Shown here one piece after another: positions 52,902 to 61,943 of a stretch of DNA of 64,000 bases. Location of the stretch: positions 248,001 through 312,000 of the forward strand of contig NZ_JAOCZP010000001.1 of NCBI RefSeq assembly GCF_025336525.1. The letters run 5' to 3'. This stretch comes from Chelativorans salis (lineage in GTDB: Bacteria; Pseudomonadota; Alphaproteobacteria; Rhizobiales; Rhizobiaceae). Under the pieces are notes generated by a model. The model was not told the DNA's origin. It saw only the letters and a program-made list of their open reading frames with translations, and made no database searches. The stretch's first letter is position 1, and each line of letters starts with the position of its first letter. Both the position numbers and the translations under genes were made by a program.

Positions 52902-54071
52902 CTACCCGTCTTCGGACGGTGCCTCGGGAACGGCCGCGATTGCCGGTGCCGGCCACTCCAGCGTCGTGCGCATAAGGAAGACGTTGTACGGCGTCCACTG
53001 CGACATCGTGTAGTAGAGTTCGGTGTCGATGTCGCTGCCAGGGACGATGTAGGGCGCATAGAGACCCGGATAATCCTGCGCACCGACAACGACCTGCGCC
53101 TCGCCCCAGGGGCCGGTCATGTCGCGCGCAAGCCGCAGGACGATGGCTTTGCGCTCCGGGTCGAAATACATCATGACCCAGCTTTGATGCGCCTTGCTCC
53201 AGGCGACGGATAGTTCGCCGACCGGCGCCGGCACGATCAGGCTGGCGGCGGCGGGATCGGCGACCCACTCGGTGCCGGTCCAGTATTCGTAAGCGTCCCG
53301 CGCCAGTATCTGCTCGGCCGCGACACGGCGCAGCCTGACGCCGCCGAACCGCCCCTCCGGAATCCCGAACGTGTAAAGCGTGTCCTCGTCACGGACGAAG
53401 GCGACCTGCTCAAACCCGATCGCCTGGTTCTGGACGGCCTCAGGCGGGACCTCCCAGGTGTGCCCGTCGTCGTCGGAAAAGGCTATACCGGAATGGCGGA
53501 CGTCCCACCGCCCCGGCTCACCCCACCGCTTGACCGACATGTAGTGAAGATACATGCGGCTGCCGATGGAAATGCCATTGGTCGGGATCACGGTCTTCTC
53601 GATGCCGCCGATCTTGCGCGAATGGAGCAGTTCCTTCGCGGCGCCGTTCGCGCCGGTGATCATGGTCTCTATCGGCAGGCCGTTGCGCGGATCGGGGTCG
53701 GCGATGCGGGCAATCGTGTTGCTGCGCCAATTCTTCAGGCCGAATACGCTCCTCTGGCCGAACGTATCGCCAAAGACCATGTAAAGCGCGTCGTTGTGCA
53801 GGAACATATGCCCAAGGTCGGTGCCATGGACGTCCCACCGGCGCGCGGTATCGTTCACTGCGTCGCGGCCGGTCACCTGGCTTACGACCTCGCTTCCGGC
53901 AATATGCACCATAAGCGGCGATACGGCAGCTTGATCACCCGTCTTCACGTCCGGCTGCAATGAAGCATCCTGCATTTCCATGACGGGTATTTCGGTCGGG
54001 GGACCGGCAGAGGCAACGGAGGAAAGTGCAAAAAACGCACTGCAAAGAAGGATCGCTGACCGATTGCGCAT
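52902..54071 (-). CDS. Secreted DUF4185 protein, candidate GH183 endo-D-arabinanase
   Basis: 389 residues with a signal peptide (about 1-22, MRNRSAILLCSAFFALSSVASAG). DUF4185 hallmarks are visible: RRWDVHGTDLGHMFLHNDAL and MVFGDTFGQ near the start, TNGISIGSRMYLHYMSVK, WVMMYFDPERKAIVLR, and GLYAPYIVPGS plus YYTMSQWTPYNVFLMRT at the end. The family has been shown to include endo-acting D-arabinofuranases (CAZy GH183) that cut mycobacterial arabinan. With a D-arabinose donor pathway 3-9 kb away, a role in trimming a D-arabinan in the periplasm or outside is plausible. ATG 54071 follows GGGAG; catalytic residues were not assigned. Confidence 0.8.
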   Translation of the reverse strand: MRNRSAILLCSAFFALSSVASAGPPTEIPVMEMQDASLQPDVKTGDQAAVSPLMVHIAGSEVVSQVTGRDAVNDTARRWDVHGTDLGHMFLHNDALYMVFGDTFGQRSVFGLKNWRSNTIARIADPDPRNGLPIETMITGANGAAKELLHSRKIGGIEKTVIPTNGISIGSRMYLHYMSVKRWGEPGRWDVRHSGIAFSDDDGHTWEVPPEAVQNQAIGFEQVAFVRDEDTLYTFGIPEGRFGGVRLRRVAAEQILARDAYEYWTGTEWVADPAAASLIVPAPVGELSVAWSKAHQSWVMMYFDPERKAIVLRLARDMTGPWGEAQVVVGAQDYPGLYAPYIVPGSDIDTELYYTMSQWTPYNVFLMRTTLEWPAPAIAAVPEAPSEDG

Positions 54072-54674
54072 CCGTGACTCCCGACGTGAGCCGAGAGCCC
54101 CGCCGGCTGCGGACGCAAGTCCGCCGCGCAACCACGAATCGGAGGCCCCCCGCCCGGTTAAGTTGATCAGCGTCCATATAGTGGATTTTCACCTCACATA
54201 CAATTAATTTCCGTAATAAATTTATCGTTATAAAAATTTTTCTCTTTTTTCTTAATGACTTATGACAACGTCTTCTCACGAGGTTCGGCAGATCCTTGGA
54301 GCTCGTACGGGGTCAACAGAGGGTAGATTCATCCAGACAACCTTCGCTAACTCTTTGAATCGGCGAAACATTCAAACTTTTCTCGCGGGAAAATTCGCCC
54401 CCCTGCCCAAGCCGCTCCTATCATAGCCCCATCGCTCTCGCGGGAACCGGATGCGCACCGGGTGTTCGGGAGAGCGGCGGCAGCCTCCCCCTTCAGGAAC
54501 GGTACCTGGAGGCATGTGAGGGCCCGCGAACAGGCCGGAGTCCGGCAGGCCCATCGCAGATGGGCGATACCGGATGCGGAAAAGCCGCGGGGTTCGGCAA
54601 AGGCGCTTCACTGCGTGTGTCCGTCCGGAGCCAGAAAGAGCCCTTAGACCGGTCGAATGTCGGGACAGCGGCCG

Positions 54675-54732
54675 GCGGGGCGCGTTGCCCGCGCCTTAAA
54701 ATGAATAGAGTGGCACGGACAACGCGCCCCGC
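54675..54732. repeat. 13-bp perfect inverted repeat
   Basis: GCGGGGCGCGTTG (54675-54687) and CAACGCGCCCCGC (54720-54732) are perfect reverse complements around a 32-nt AT-richer loop. The function is unknown; it could be part of a mobile or REP-type element. Confidence 0.6.
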
Positions 54733-54792
54733 TTCCCAACCAATCAAAGGCCAGACGGTGCAGCCGGGCGTGGCAGCGATGGCGTACGTCCG

Positions 54793-54839
54793 TCTCACTC
54801 TGAGCTTGTCGATGGGCGGGCTTGTCGAAGGGGCGAAGG
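54793..54839. repeat. REP-like motif (TGAGCTTGTCGA family)
   Basis: CTCACTCTGAGCTTGTCGA is followed after nine bases by TTGTCGAAGGGGCGAAGG. This is the wording of a dispersed repeat common in many proteobacterial genomes (TGAGCTTGTCGAAGG). Only one copy is in the window, so the repeat status rests on recall. Confidence 0.5.
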
Positions 54840-54878
54840 CAAAATCGCTGGCGAACAGGCAAAGCCAGCCGCCCATAG

Positions 54879-54895
54879 CCCTCCGCAGCGGAGGG
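54879..54895 (-). terminator. Hairpin after the DUF2723 gene
   Basis: CCCTCCG-CAG-CGGAGGG is a perfect stem located about 10 nt beyond the stop of the minus-strand DUF2723 gene. No T-tract follows, so intrinsic termination is uncertain. Confidence 0.35.
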
Positions 54896-54904
54896 AGAAC
54901 TACG

Positions 54905-56572
54905 CTATTGCCCCACAGTCGGCGCCGACACCTTGAACGTTGCACCTCCCGGCGGCGGAGCCGAGCCGCTATGGCAAACGAAGGCGTAGGCCGGCCATCG
55001 CCTTTCCTGCAGGGGCACCTCGCGGGTCGTGCACCGCAGTTCGGGTCTTTCGTGCTCGATCCACTGCACGAATTGGAAGCCGTCGGTCGGCACGACGACC
55101 CCGCCGACCTCGGCCCGGTGTTTGATTTCCGGCACTGCGCGCCACCACACCCGATAGGCGGGAGATCGTGGGAGCTCGCCCGACAGCTCGTAATAGAGCG
55201 CCGCCATGCGCAGCCCGTAGGGCATGACGAACAAGGGATGTTCGACTGGCGCATCGGCGACCATCTGCCTGATCGACGGCTTCAGACCGTCGAAAAGGGG
55301 TTCGCGATCCTGAAGCAGGTTGGCGACGTGCTCCCCCCTGACGATCCCGATGACCAACAGCAACGTAGCCACCGCGTCGCGAAAAATGGGACGGCGCGCA
55401 AGCCACCATGCCGACGTCGCCACGACCGCGACCAGAAGCGGCCCCAGAACCGGGAGATGGAAGGCCCGGATGTCATAGGCGCCGTACCACAGCATGAAAG
55501 GCGTGAAGCAAAGCGCCGCTCCGTAAACGAGCGCCAGGCCCCGCCAGCCCGCATCGCGACGCTTGTAGCCGACGACGAAAAGGGCGATGCCGATGACGAT
55601 AAGCGGCGCCGAGACCCACGGATGGGCGGAGCGGAGCGTGTCGACCAGGACTTCCAGCGTCCGCGTCGAATCCAGCCCGGACCCGTAGAGATCTGCGAAA
55701 TAGGTCCCGCGGATATACTCGACCAGCTCCATGGGCGGCGGCGGCAGCGGCATATATTCCGAATAGGCCGTGTGCGGACTGTAGGCGGTGTAGGCGAGAT
55801 AGAGGTACTGGCTGGCCCCGAGCAGGATGAAGAACGCAACCGCGGCTATCGTCCGGGGACGCATGATCAGGCGGAAATGCAGGGCCGTCACCCCAATGAA
55901 GAGTGGCAACAACATGATCATCATCAGATGGTTGCCGAAAGAGGCCGCGTAGACGGCGCATGCGGCGATGAAGAAGCCCACCCTCCGGCTTTCCACGAAA
56001 AGAAGGAGCAGAAAAACAGTCGTCAGGATGAAGGCGAGCGCGAGCGGGTAGACTTCCGCTTCCGTCGCCTGGATGGCCATCAGGCTGGATGTGCCGAGCA
56101 GGAGCGCGGCGGCGATGGCGGTGCGGATATGACGCGTCAAACGATAGACGATCAGGACGGCGACGGCATTGGCAAATGCTGCCGGGACGACGGCAAGCGC
56201 GAATGTCATCGTCCACCACGGCGGCAGCGGCAGCCCGAGCGCGCGTACCCCTGCCCCAAGCAGCAGCACGGACGGATATCCCGGCCCGTGCAGCATGATC
56301 GGCGTGTGGCCGAGGATCTGGATTTTCGTCGAATCGCCGGCGTTCAACTCCCCGCCCAAGCCGGGAAACATGCACAGGCCGTAATAGACGAGCGACGCCA
56401 GGAAAATGGCCACCGCGGCCGCCGATGCGCTCCGCCAGCCATCCCGGTCCGCGGATTGCTGACCACCTGTCAAGAGCCGGTGAAGCAGCCCTGGCGCAGC
56501 TTGAGGCAAATCCGCGGTTGCCGTACCCCCCTGTCGATCCATTACGTTACCGGTTTCCTTCGCCAGCCGCAT
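54905..56572 (-). CDS. GT-C-type membrane glycosyltransferase, DUF2723-like
   Basis: 555 residues. After a 45-residue cytoplasmic part there are about eleven membrane helices to residue 430, then a periplasmic C-terminal domain (about 435-555). The first outer loop contains GGELNAGDSTKIQILGHTP and MLHGPGYPSVLLLG, the DUF2723 counterpart of the catalytic acidic loop of GT-C enzymes, and EAEVYPLALAF follows. Such proteins transfer sugars from polyprenyl-phosphate donors. With a polyprenyl-phosphoryl-arabinose pathway nearby, arabinosyl transfer is a fair hypothesis. The ATG at 56572 shares ATGA with the stop of the AsmA-like gene. Confidence 0.8.
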   Translation of the reverse strand: MRLAKETGNVMDRQGGTATADLPQAAPGLLHRLLTGGQQSADRDGWRSASAAAVAIFLASLVYYGLCMFPGLGGELNAGDSTKIQILGHTPIMLHGPGYPSVLLLGAGVRALGLPLPPWWTMTFALAVVPAAFANAVAVLIVYRLTRHIRTAIAAALLLGTSSLMAIQATEAEVYPLALAFILTTVFLLLLFVESRRVGFFIAACAVYAASFGNHLMMIMLLPLFIGVTALHFRLIMRPRTIAAVAFFILLGASQYLYLAYTAYSPHTAYSEYMPLPPPPMELVEYIRGTYFADLYGSGLDSTRTLEVLVDTLRSAHPWVSAPLIVIGIALFVVGYKRRDAGWRGLALVYGAALCFTPFMLWYGAYDIRAFHLPVLGPLLVAVVATSAWWLARRPIFRDAVATLLLVIGIVRGEHVANLLQDREPLFDGLKPSIRQMVADAPVEHPLFVMPYGLRMAALYYELSGELPRSPAYRVWWRAVPEIKHRAEVGGVVVPTDGFQFVQWIEHERPELRCTTREVPLQERRWPAYAFVCHSGSAPPPGGATFKVSAPTVGQ

Positions 56573-58422
56573 CAATTGGCACCTGCATTTTCCGTCGGAA
56601 TGATATCGTCCGCCGAGATCGATGCGGAACGGGCGCCGATGCGCGGGATACCTGGAGCGATCATCGGCTCGCGCATCGTGCCGCCCACACCGAAGGGAAG
56701 TTCGACAAGCGGTATTTGCAGAGGCTCCGGCGCATCGGCGGCATGGAGGGCGGCGACCCCCTTTGCCTCAACCTCGCCGTCGACCAGCTTTCCGCGGCCC
56801 GACAGGCTGATCTCGAAACGATCGCCCTCGAAGCGGACCCGCGGCACATGGACGACGCCGTCCCGCACGTCGGCCGAGGCAATGAGGGTCGAAAACGATG
56901 TCCGTCCGGCAGCGGGTATGAAGGGCTTGCCGGTGCCAAGGTTCACTGTGCCGGAGGCCAGCCGCTGCAGCGTCGAGACGATGTCGGCACCATCGAGGCT
57001 ACCGTCGCGGACGACGGCGACGCCCCAGCCGTCAAGCGAGGCGATAACGGCGCCGAGCGTCTTCCCCCGACCGGTAAGCTCGGTCGCCGCCGTGACGATG
57101 CCATCGGGCGGATCGTCCTGGCCGATGGGCAGGCTGATGGTTTCCGGCCAAAGCGCCCGACCGATATCGCTCACCGATATGCTATCGACACGGCTTGCCA
57201 GACGTACGGATGCCCCCCCTTCCACCGGTGTGATAAGCAGTGTGCCCTGCACCAGTCCGCCAGCCAGTTCCGTCTCCTCCAACGTCACGCTCATCCGCCC
57301 AGCGCGGTTGCGAAATTTTACGGTAGGATACGAGACGCTGAACCGTCCGAAGTTGCTCGCCGGAGCCCCGGCGGTAAGGTCGATGTCGATGCTGCGCAGT
57401 TGGTGGGGCACGGCGGGGAGCCTCAGCAATTGCGCCAGTTTCTCCGGAAGGAGTGCGTTCAGGTAGGAGCCGAAATCCAGTTCCTCGAATTCGAGCGATC
57501 CGGCGAGCCGCGGTCGCTCGCCTCCCCATCCGAAGACGAGACTGCCAGATGCCGACGTTCCGGGCAGCTCGAAAGTCGCATCCTCGAGCGCCACCGTATC
57601 GCCTTCGGCCGCCTTGAACATGCCGGTCATTTCGAGCGGACCGAAAGCCTGGTCCGGCTCAAGCAGCGAGATCGCTCGCGTCTGCCTGCGCGGGCCCGGC
57701 CAAATATCCACGAAATCAAGCGCGCCCGCCGACAGTGTCGCCGGCCTTGCGGCGATCGTCAGATAGCCTTGGCTTCCCGTCGTGAGGATGCTTTGCGGAT
57801 CATCGAGCCCCGCATTGACGTCTACCCGTCGATGGCGCCACTCCAACGAGCCGGCAAGCCTGACGAGCGGCTCGGCGGCTCCCCGCGTAAACTTCATGTT
57901 GACGCCGGTGATCTCCTCTGCTCGCCCGGTAGCCTCATCTTCCAACCGGACGACACCGTTCTGCAGGATGACTTCGCCAATGCCATTATCCCCGGCATTG
58001 GCGAACAAGGGATGCCGCGCATAGCCTGCCAATCTGGACAACAGCTTTCGCGGCCCTTCGCTGCTCGCGTTCCAGTTCACGCGGATCCGCGCGTTACCCA
58101 ATGTCAGGCTGCGAGGCTCGATCCGCCCGCTGAGCAGCGGGAGAACCCGAAGCGATGCGCTAAGAGATGTGATCCTGAAGCGCGGCGGCTCGTCAGGGCG
58201 ACTGTTTCCCCTTACCTCCACGTCCTCCATGGTGACGGTGGGAAAAGGCAGAACAGCGACCGTCGTGTTGCCGCGAATATGGACCTTTTCACCGGTCGAG
58301 GCTTGGATAAAGCTGGCAATCCGCTCTTCGGCAAAACGTGCCGAAGCATGCGGAAGTATGGCTACGAGTGCTGCCGCTGTGAAAGCGGCTATTGCCAGCA
58401 CTATGAAGATCGACGTTCTCAT
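56572..58422 (-). CDS. AsmA-family envelope protein
   Basis: 616 residues. An N-terminal membrane helix (about 5-25) is followed by SARFAEERIASFIQASTGEKVHIRG and VAVLPFPTVTMEDVEVRG, the AsmA N-terminal pattern, and a long beta-rich periplasmic part with DLTAGAPASNFGRFSV near the middle. AsmA-like proteins form bridge-like structures between inner and outer membrane thought to move phospholipids or help outer-membrane assembly. The stop overlaps the downstream GT-C gene, so envelope polymer export and sugar transfer may be linked. ATG 58422 gives the clean membrane anchor. Confidence 0.82.
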   Translation of the reverse strand: MRTSIFIVLAIAAFTAAALVAILPHASARFAEERIASFIQASTGEKVHIRGNTTVAVLPFPTVTMEDVEVRGNSRPDEPPRFRITSLSASLRVLPLLSGRIEPRSLTLGNARIRVNWNASSEGPRKLLSRLAGYARHPLFANAGDNGIGEVILQNGVVRLEDEATGRAEEITGVNMKFTRGAAEPLVRLAGSLEWRHRRVDVNAGLDDPQSILTTGSQGYLTIAARPATLSAGALDFVDIWPGPRRQTRAISLLEPDQAFGPLEMTGMFKAAEGDTVALEDATFELPGTSASGSLVFGWGGERPRLAGSLEFEELDFGSYLNALLPEKLAQLLRLPAVPHQLRSIDIDLTAGAPASNFGRFSVSYPTVKFRNRAGRMSVTLEETELAGGLVQGTLLITPVEGGASVRLASRVDSISVSDIGRALWPETISLPIGQDDPPDGIVTAATELTGRGKTLGAVIASLDGWGVAVVRDGSLDGADIVSTLQRLASGTVNLGTGKPFIPAAGRTSFSTLIASADVRDGVVHVPRVRFEGDRFEISLSGRGKLVDGEVEAKGVAALHAADAPEPLQIPLVELPFGVGGTMREPMIAPGIPRIGARSASISADDIIPTENAGAN

Positions 58423-58736
58423 GGCAGCAATTCTGTTGCCCCGCCACATGACAATCTAACGCGACGAAGAAAGCAAAAATAGGGTCGGCCGGCATGATGT
58501 TGAAAAACCTAGCCAATGCGGCGAGAGGACAGAACAGCCGATGCCGCGAGAAGCCGGCCTCCCGTAGCCTCTCGGACGGCCCGTCATGGCCATATGGCGC
58601 CGCAGCGAGGACACGGTGGAAGTGGCCGCGTGTGCCGCACAGCGGCTGCATCGGGAATTTTCTGACAACGCGATCGATCGTCTCGCTCAGGCCGCAGTTC
58701 GGCAGATAATGACGGCAAGGAAAACGGATACAATCC
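58423..58736. other. Intergenic region between AsmA-like and S41 genes
   Basis: About 314 nt between divergent genes. I see no recognisable coding region, RNA or repeat here; it should hold both promoters. Confidence 0.4.
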
Positions 58737-59987
58737 ATGAAAGCGAAGACGCTCGGCCTCTTTACAGCGCTCCTGCTTCTTCTCACGCCGGTGGCGGCGC
58801 TCGCCGACGACCCGCCCCAGTCTGGGCAGCCGGTGTTCGACCGTATCGTCGAGCTTGTTATGGAGCGCTTCTACGACGCGACGGCACTCGACCGCTTCGC
58901 CGCGGCGGTACGAGACGAGATAGAGGACCATGAAGCACCGCTGAGGGCCGGCAGTTCCGAGGCGCGGGTCGACGCAGCGATCGATGCCGTGCTTGCCAGC
59001 CTCAACGTATCGCACACGGGGCGCTACAAGCCGGATGGGATCGATTATTTCGAGCTCATCGACATCTTTCGCTTCGCGGTTCGGGACCACATGAGGCGGT
59101 TGTTCCCGCCCGAAGGCGAGGCGAGCTATCACGGCATAGGCATGGTTGCGCAGGAGCTCGACGGGACGCTTTTCGTCAGCGACGTCTATGACGGTTCGCC
59201 GGCGGATCGCGCCGGAATACTGGCCGGCGACGAGATCGTCTCGGTAGACGGTGCGCCCTACCAGGAGATCGAGTCTTTTCGGGACAAGGCCGGCGAAACC
59301 GTCGAAGTGCGCTTGCGCCGGAATGAAAGCGCAGAGCCGTTCACAGTCGAAGTCACGGTGGAGCGGCTGCGGCCGCTGCGGAGCTTTTCGGAGGCAATCG
59401 AGGAGAGCGCGACCGTCACTGAGCATGACGGCCAGCGGATCGGCTATGTCCGGCTATGGACGCTCGCCAGCCGCGATGCAATGGACATCGTCGCCCGGGA
59501 GCTTGCGGCCGGCCGGCTCGAGGATGCGGATGGGGTGATTGTCGACCTGCGCGGCCGCTGGGGCGGCGGCCGTTCCGATGCAGCTGAGCTTTTTGTCGGC
59601 GGCACGGCACCGTTCCGGCTTATCCCGCGTAGCGGCGAGGAAATTCTCGCCAATGTGCGCTGGAACCGGCCAGTCGTCGCCATCATCGACGAGGGATCGA
59701 GAAGCGGCCTCGAAGTCTTCGCGTATTCACTAAAGACGAACGGCATACCGCTCGTGGGAGCGCGGACGGCGGGTGCATTGCTGGCCGGCCGCGGCTATCT
59801 CCTGCCCGACGATAGCCTGCTTGTTCTAGCGGTCTCCGATGCTGTGATCGGCGAGGACACGCGCCTCGAAGGGCGCGGCATAGGACCGGATGTCCCGGTG
59901 TCGTTCAGCCTGCCATATTCAGCGGGCCGCGACCCTCAACGCGACGCTGCCATCGTGGAGATGCGGCGGATCCTTGCTGAGGATTGA
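58737..59987 (+). CDS. Exported S41-family peptidase with PDZ domain
   Basis: 416 residues with a signal peptide (MKAKTLGLFTALLLLLTPVAALA). A PDZ domain lies at about 125-205 (YHGIGMVAQEL, SPADRAGILAGDEIVSVDG), then the S41 core with GVIVDLRGRWGG and VVAIIDEGSRSGLEVFAYSLK, where the serine of SRSG is the likely nucleophile. The lysine normally found in GxxTxGK of CtpA-type enzymes is not seen (GARTAGALL), so this belongs to a divergent or inactive branch. It is divergent from the AsmA-like gene, 314 nt away. Confidence 0.8.
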   Translation: MKAKTLGLFTALLLLLTPVAALADDPPQSGQPVFDRIVELVMERFYDATALDRFAAAVRDEIEDHEAPLRAGSSEARVDAAIDAVLASLNVSHTGRYKPDGIDYFELIDIFRFAVRDHMRRLFPPEGEASYHGIGMVAQELDGTLFVSDVYDGSPADRAGILAGDEIVSVDGAPYQEIESFRDKAGETVEVRLRRNESAEPFTVEVTVERLRPLRSFSEAIEESATVTEHDGQRIGYVRLWTLASRDAMDIVARELAAGRLEDADGVIVDLRGRWGGGRSDAAELFVGGTAPFRLIPRSGEEILANVRWNRPVVAIIDEGSRSGLEVFAYSLKTNGIPLVGARTAGALLAGRGYLLPDDSLLVLAVSDAVIGEDTRLEGRGIGPDVPVSFSLPYSAGRDPQRDAAIVEMRRILAED

Positions 59988-60046
59988 GAGCATGAAGGTG
60001 AAGCCGCCGACCGGCACACCTGGCTGAGGCCGCTGGATCCTATAGA

Positions 60047-60850
60047 TCACCTTGTCAGAGACCTGACGGAAGCGCGCATTGCATCGGCAAACTCGGGATG
60101 GCCATAGATGTCGTTGTGGCCGGCGCCCTGGATGGCTATGTCGCTGCGCAGATCGCGGGCTGCCTCGCGCAAGGGCGCCACACGCGCGGCGGGAACGATG
60201 ATATCGTCATCGGCCGTGATGATCGCGACGGGCACATCCAAGCCACGCAGGGTGTCGGCCGCATCCATTCGGTGGCGCAACAAAAGGCGCACCGGCAGCC
60301 AGGGATAATGGGAGGCAGCCAGTTCCACCAGCGAGTCGAAGGGCGTCACCATAACGATGCCCTGCAGGCGGCGCGTTGCCGCAAGGTCGACGGCAACCGA
60401 GGCGCCAAGGCTGAGGCCAATCGCAACGATGCCATCTTGGGCCTCATCGGCAAGGCGATCGAAGGCGCGCCGGGCATCGTCGAACAGGGCGGCTGCCGAT
60501 GGGCGGCCGCTGCTCGGCCCATAACCGCGGTAGTGCAGCGCGGCGACCTCATGTTCGGGGAATATCTGATATAGCATGCGGGCGAGCGCGTTGGCGTTCC
60601 ACGCATTGCCGCCGAAGCCGAGCAGGAGCGGACGTGGCTCGCCTATCGTCTGCGTTGCCGGCAGGCGCACCAGAACGATGCGCTCGCCGTCCTCCGTCGC
60701 CAGCTCGACATGGCGCGCGTCGGCAGGCAGTTCGGGTCCAAACGCCGCCAGGCCGGTGGGGAAAATCAGCCACGTCTGAAGCATATACGCGGCCGCGATG
60801 ATCGCCGCGTACAGCCCGGCAAGCGCCAGCGCCAGTTTCAGAAACCACAT
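60047..60850 (-). CDS. Membrane-anchored alpha/beta hydrolase (BEM46/ABHD13-like)
   Basis: 267 residues. An N-terminal membrane helix (about 5-28) precedes an alpha/beta hydrolase domain: LLLGFGGNAWNANALARML (oxyanion region), ALHYRGYGPSSGRPS, the nucleophile elbow AIGLSLGASVAVDLA (Ser of GLSLG), ADDDIIVPAARV (acid) and AGHNDIYGHPEF (His). Substrate unknown. It lies 87 nt downstream of the nitrile hydratase genes on the same strand but is not an amidase, so a direct role in nitrile breakdown is not supported. Confidence 0.87.
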   Translation of the reverse strand: MWFLKLALALAGLYAAIIAAAYMLQTWLIFPTGLAAFGPELPADARHVELATEDGERIVLVRLPATQTIGEPRPLLLGFGGNAWNANALARMLYQIFPEHEVAALHYRGYGPSSGRPSAAALFDDARRAFDRLADEAQDGIVAIGLSLGASVAVDLAATRRLQGIVMVTPFDSLVELAASHYPWLPVRLLLRHRMDAADTLRGLDVPVAIITADDDIIVPAARVAPLREAARDLRSDIAIQGAGHNDIYGHPEFADAMRASVRSLTR

Positions 60851-60937
60851 TGGCGGAATGTCGACCGAAATCGGCGACTTGACAACAGCACAATGGCAGA
60901 ATGCGCCTCGCGGCAGTTGCCTCGTTCTCGAAATTCC

Positions 60938-61297
60938 TCAGAAAGTATTATGCCGGTCGACGTGCTGGGGATCGTTCTCGAGCAAGATCGGCGTGCCATG
61001 CGGCGTCGCGTGGGCCGCGCGCTGCCAGGCCGCGGCCAAGGCATCGACATCGCTTAGCGCAGTGATACTTTTGGCCGCGAGGAGTTTTTCGAGGGCGGCG
61101 AGCCAGCAGGTGTAGTAATCGCTGCCGTCTTCAGCTCCGCTATTCTCCAATTCCTTTGACAGGCTTTCAGCCCACTCGCTCCAGGAAAACACACCTTTCT
61201 GGTGGAGTGCGAGCGTCATCGCAAAAGCTTGTGCCTGCCATGGTTCGGAGAATACGCGATCGTCGTCGGCCTGTGGAAGCAGATCACGCGGGTTCAA
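60938..61297 (-). CDS. Nitrile hydratase accessory protein (P14K-like)
   Basis: 119 residues resembling the N-terminal half of the beta subunit, as expected for the small activator that loads cobalt: FSEPWQAQAFAMTLALHQKGVFSWSEWAESLS and DYYTCWLAALEKLL. It overlaps the beta-subunit gene by 14 nt. In cobalt-type nitrile hydratases this protein escorts the alpha subunit for metal insertion and cysteine oxidation. Confidence 0.88.
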   Translation of the reverse strand: MNPRDLLPQADDDRVFSEPWQAQAFAMTLALHQKGVFSWSEWAESLSKELENSGAEDGSDYYTCWLAALEKLLAAKSITALSDVDALAAAWQRAAHATPHGTPILLENDPQHVDRHNTF

Positions 61298-61943
61298 GAT
61301 AGCTCTCCCACGCGTCGACAGAGACGGTCAGTGCCGGATCACCCGTCTCACCCCATATCTCACGCCCGTCGAAGACCACGGTGTAGACCCATTGCGGGTT
61401 TTCCCCTTTCCCGTGGGCGTTTGTATCCGGGAAGACGAACCCACCCCGTACAGCTTCGATAATGCCGAGCTTGCCGCGCGCGTAGCGCGGCAGCCGCGTA
61501 TGGTCCTGGGTGTGGAAATTCCTCGTTCGCACACGATCACCGGCCTTGAAGCGCGCCGGGGCCGGAACAGGCCTGTCGCACGGCCCGCCTTTCGCCAGAG
61601 CCGCTGCAACGTCAGCTGCTTTCAGCGTCCGTTTTGGCCTGGTGCCTTCGACCTGTGCCCGCCCCTCTGCCAACTCATCCGCGGTGACGAAGCCGTGGCG
61701 CTGAAGCAGGACCTCCAGCGCCTTGATCCAGATCTCGTAGTAGCTGGAGGCGTAATAGTCCGCCGGGTGCAGGCATTCCCGCGCATGGCGGCTTTCATCG
61801 ATGGTCCAGGCGCCCATTGCACCGGCGGCAAGTGTCACGCCGAGCGCCCGCTTCTCCCACTCGGCGTGGAAAACGGGTTCGTCCTTTTCGGGCGCGACCG
61901 CTCCGAAGCCCATCTGTCCGCCGAGATCCTGGGGCCCGTTCAT
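61284..61943 (-). CDS. nthB: Nitrile hydratase beta subunit
   Basis: 219 residues. [19 protein letters not shown] starts nearly all beta subunits; [21 protein letters not shown] and [14 protein letters not shown] follow. The C-terminal SH3-like barrel contains [23 protein letters not shown] (in part) and [14 protein letters not shown]. It pairs with the alpha subunit to hydrate nitriles to amides. Its ATG overlaps the alpha-subunit stop (4 nt). Confidence 0.95.
   Translation of the reverse strand: MNGPQDLGGQMGFGAVAPEKDEPVFHAEWEKRALGVTLAAGAMGAWTIDESRHARECLHPADYYASSYYEIWIKALEVLLQRHGFVTADELAEGRAQVEGTRPKRTLKAADVAAALAKGGPCDRPVPAPARFKAGDRVRTRNFHTQDHTRLPRYARGKLGIIEAVRGGFVFPDTNAHGKGENPQWVYTVVFDGREIWGETGDPALTVSVDAWESYLEPA

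Larger units (their letters stand above)
54072..54904. other. 833-nt gene-free region with AT-rich island and hairpins
   Basis: The part next to the DUF4185 gene (about 54170-54265) is highly AT-rich and probably holds its promoter. The remaining 600 nt show no recognisable gene on either strand. They contain a perfect 13-bp inverted repeat, a REP-like motif and a hairpin, listed separately. The longer open frames here are continuations of shadows of neighbouring genes. Confidence 0.5.

Noticed and set aside
54560-57466. A 968-residue open frame on the + strand
   Set aside because: It lies antisense to the DUF2723 and AsmA-like genes, has arginine/proline-rich low-information sequence and no family motif; it is a high-GC shadow.
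60047-60850. Amidase partner of nitrile hydratase
   Set aside because: The protein is an alpha/beta hydrolase with GLSLG, not an amidase-signature or nitrilase-type enzyme.
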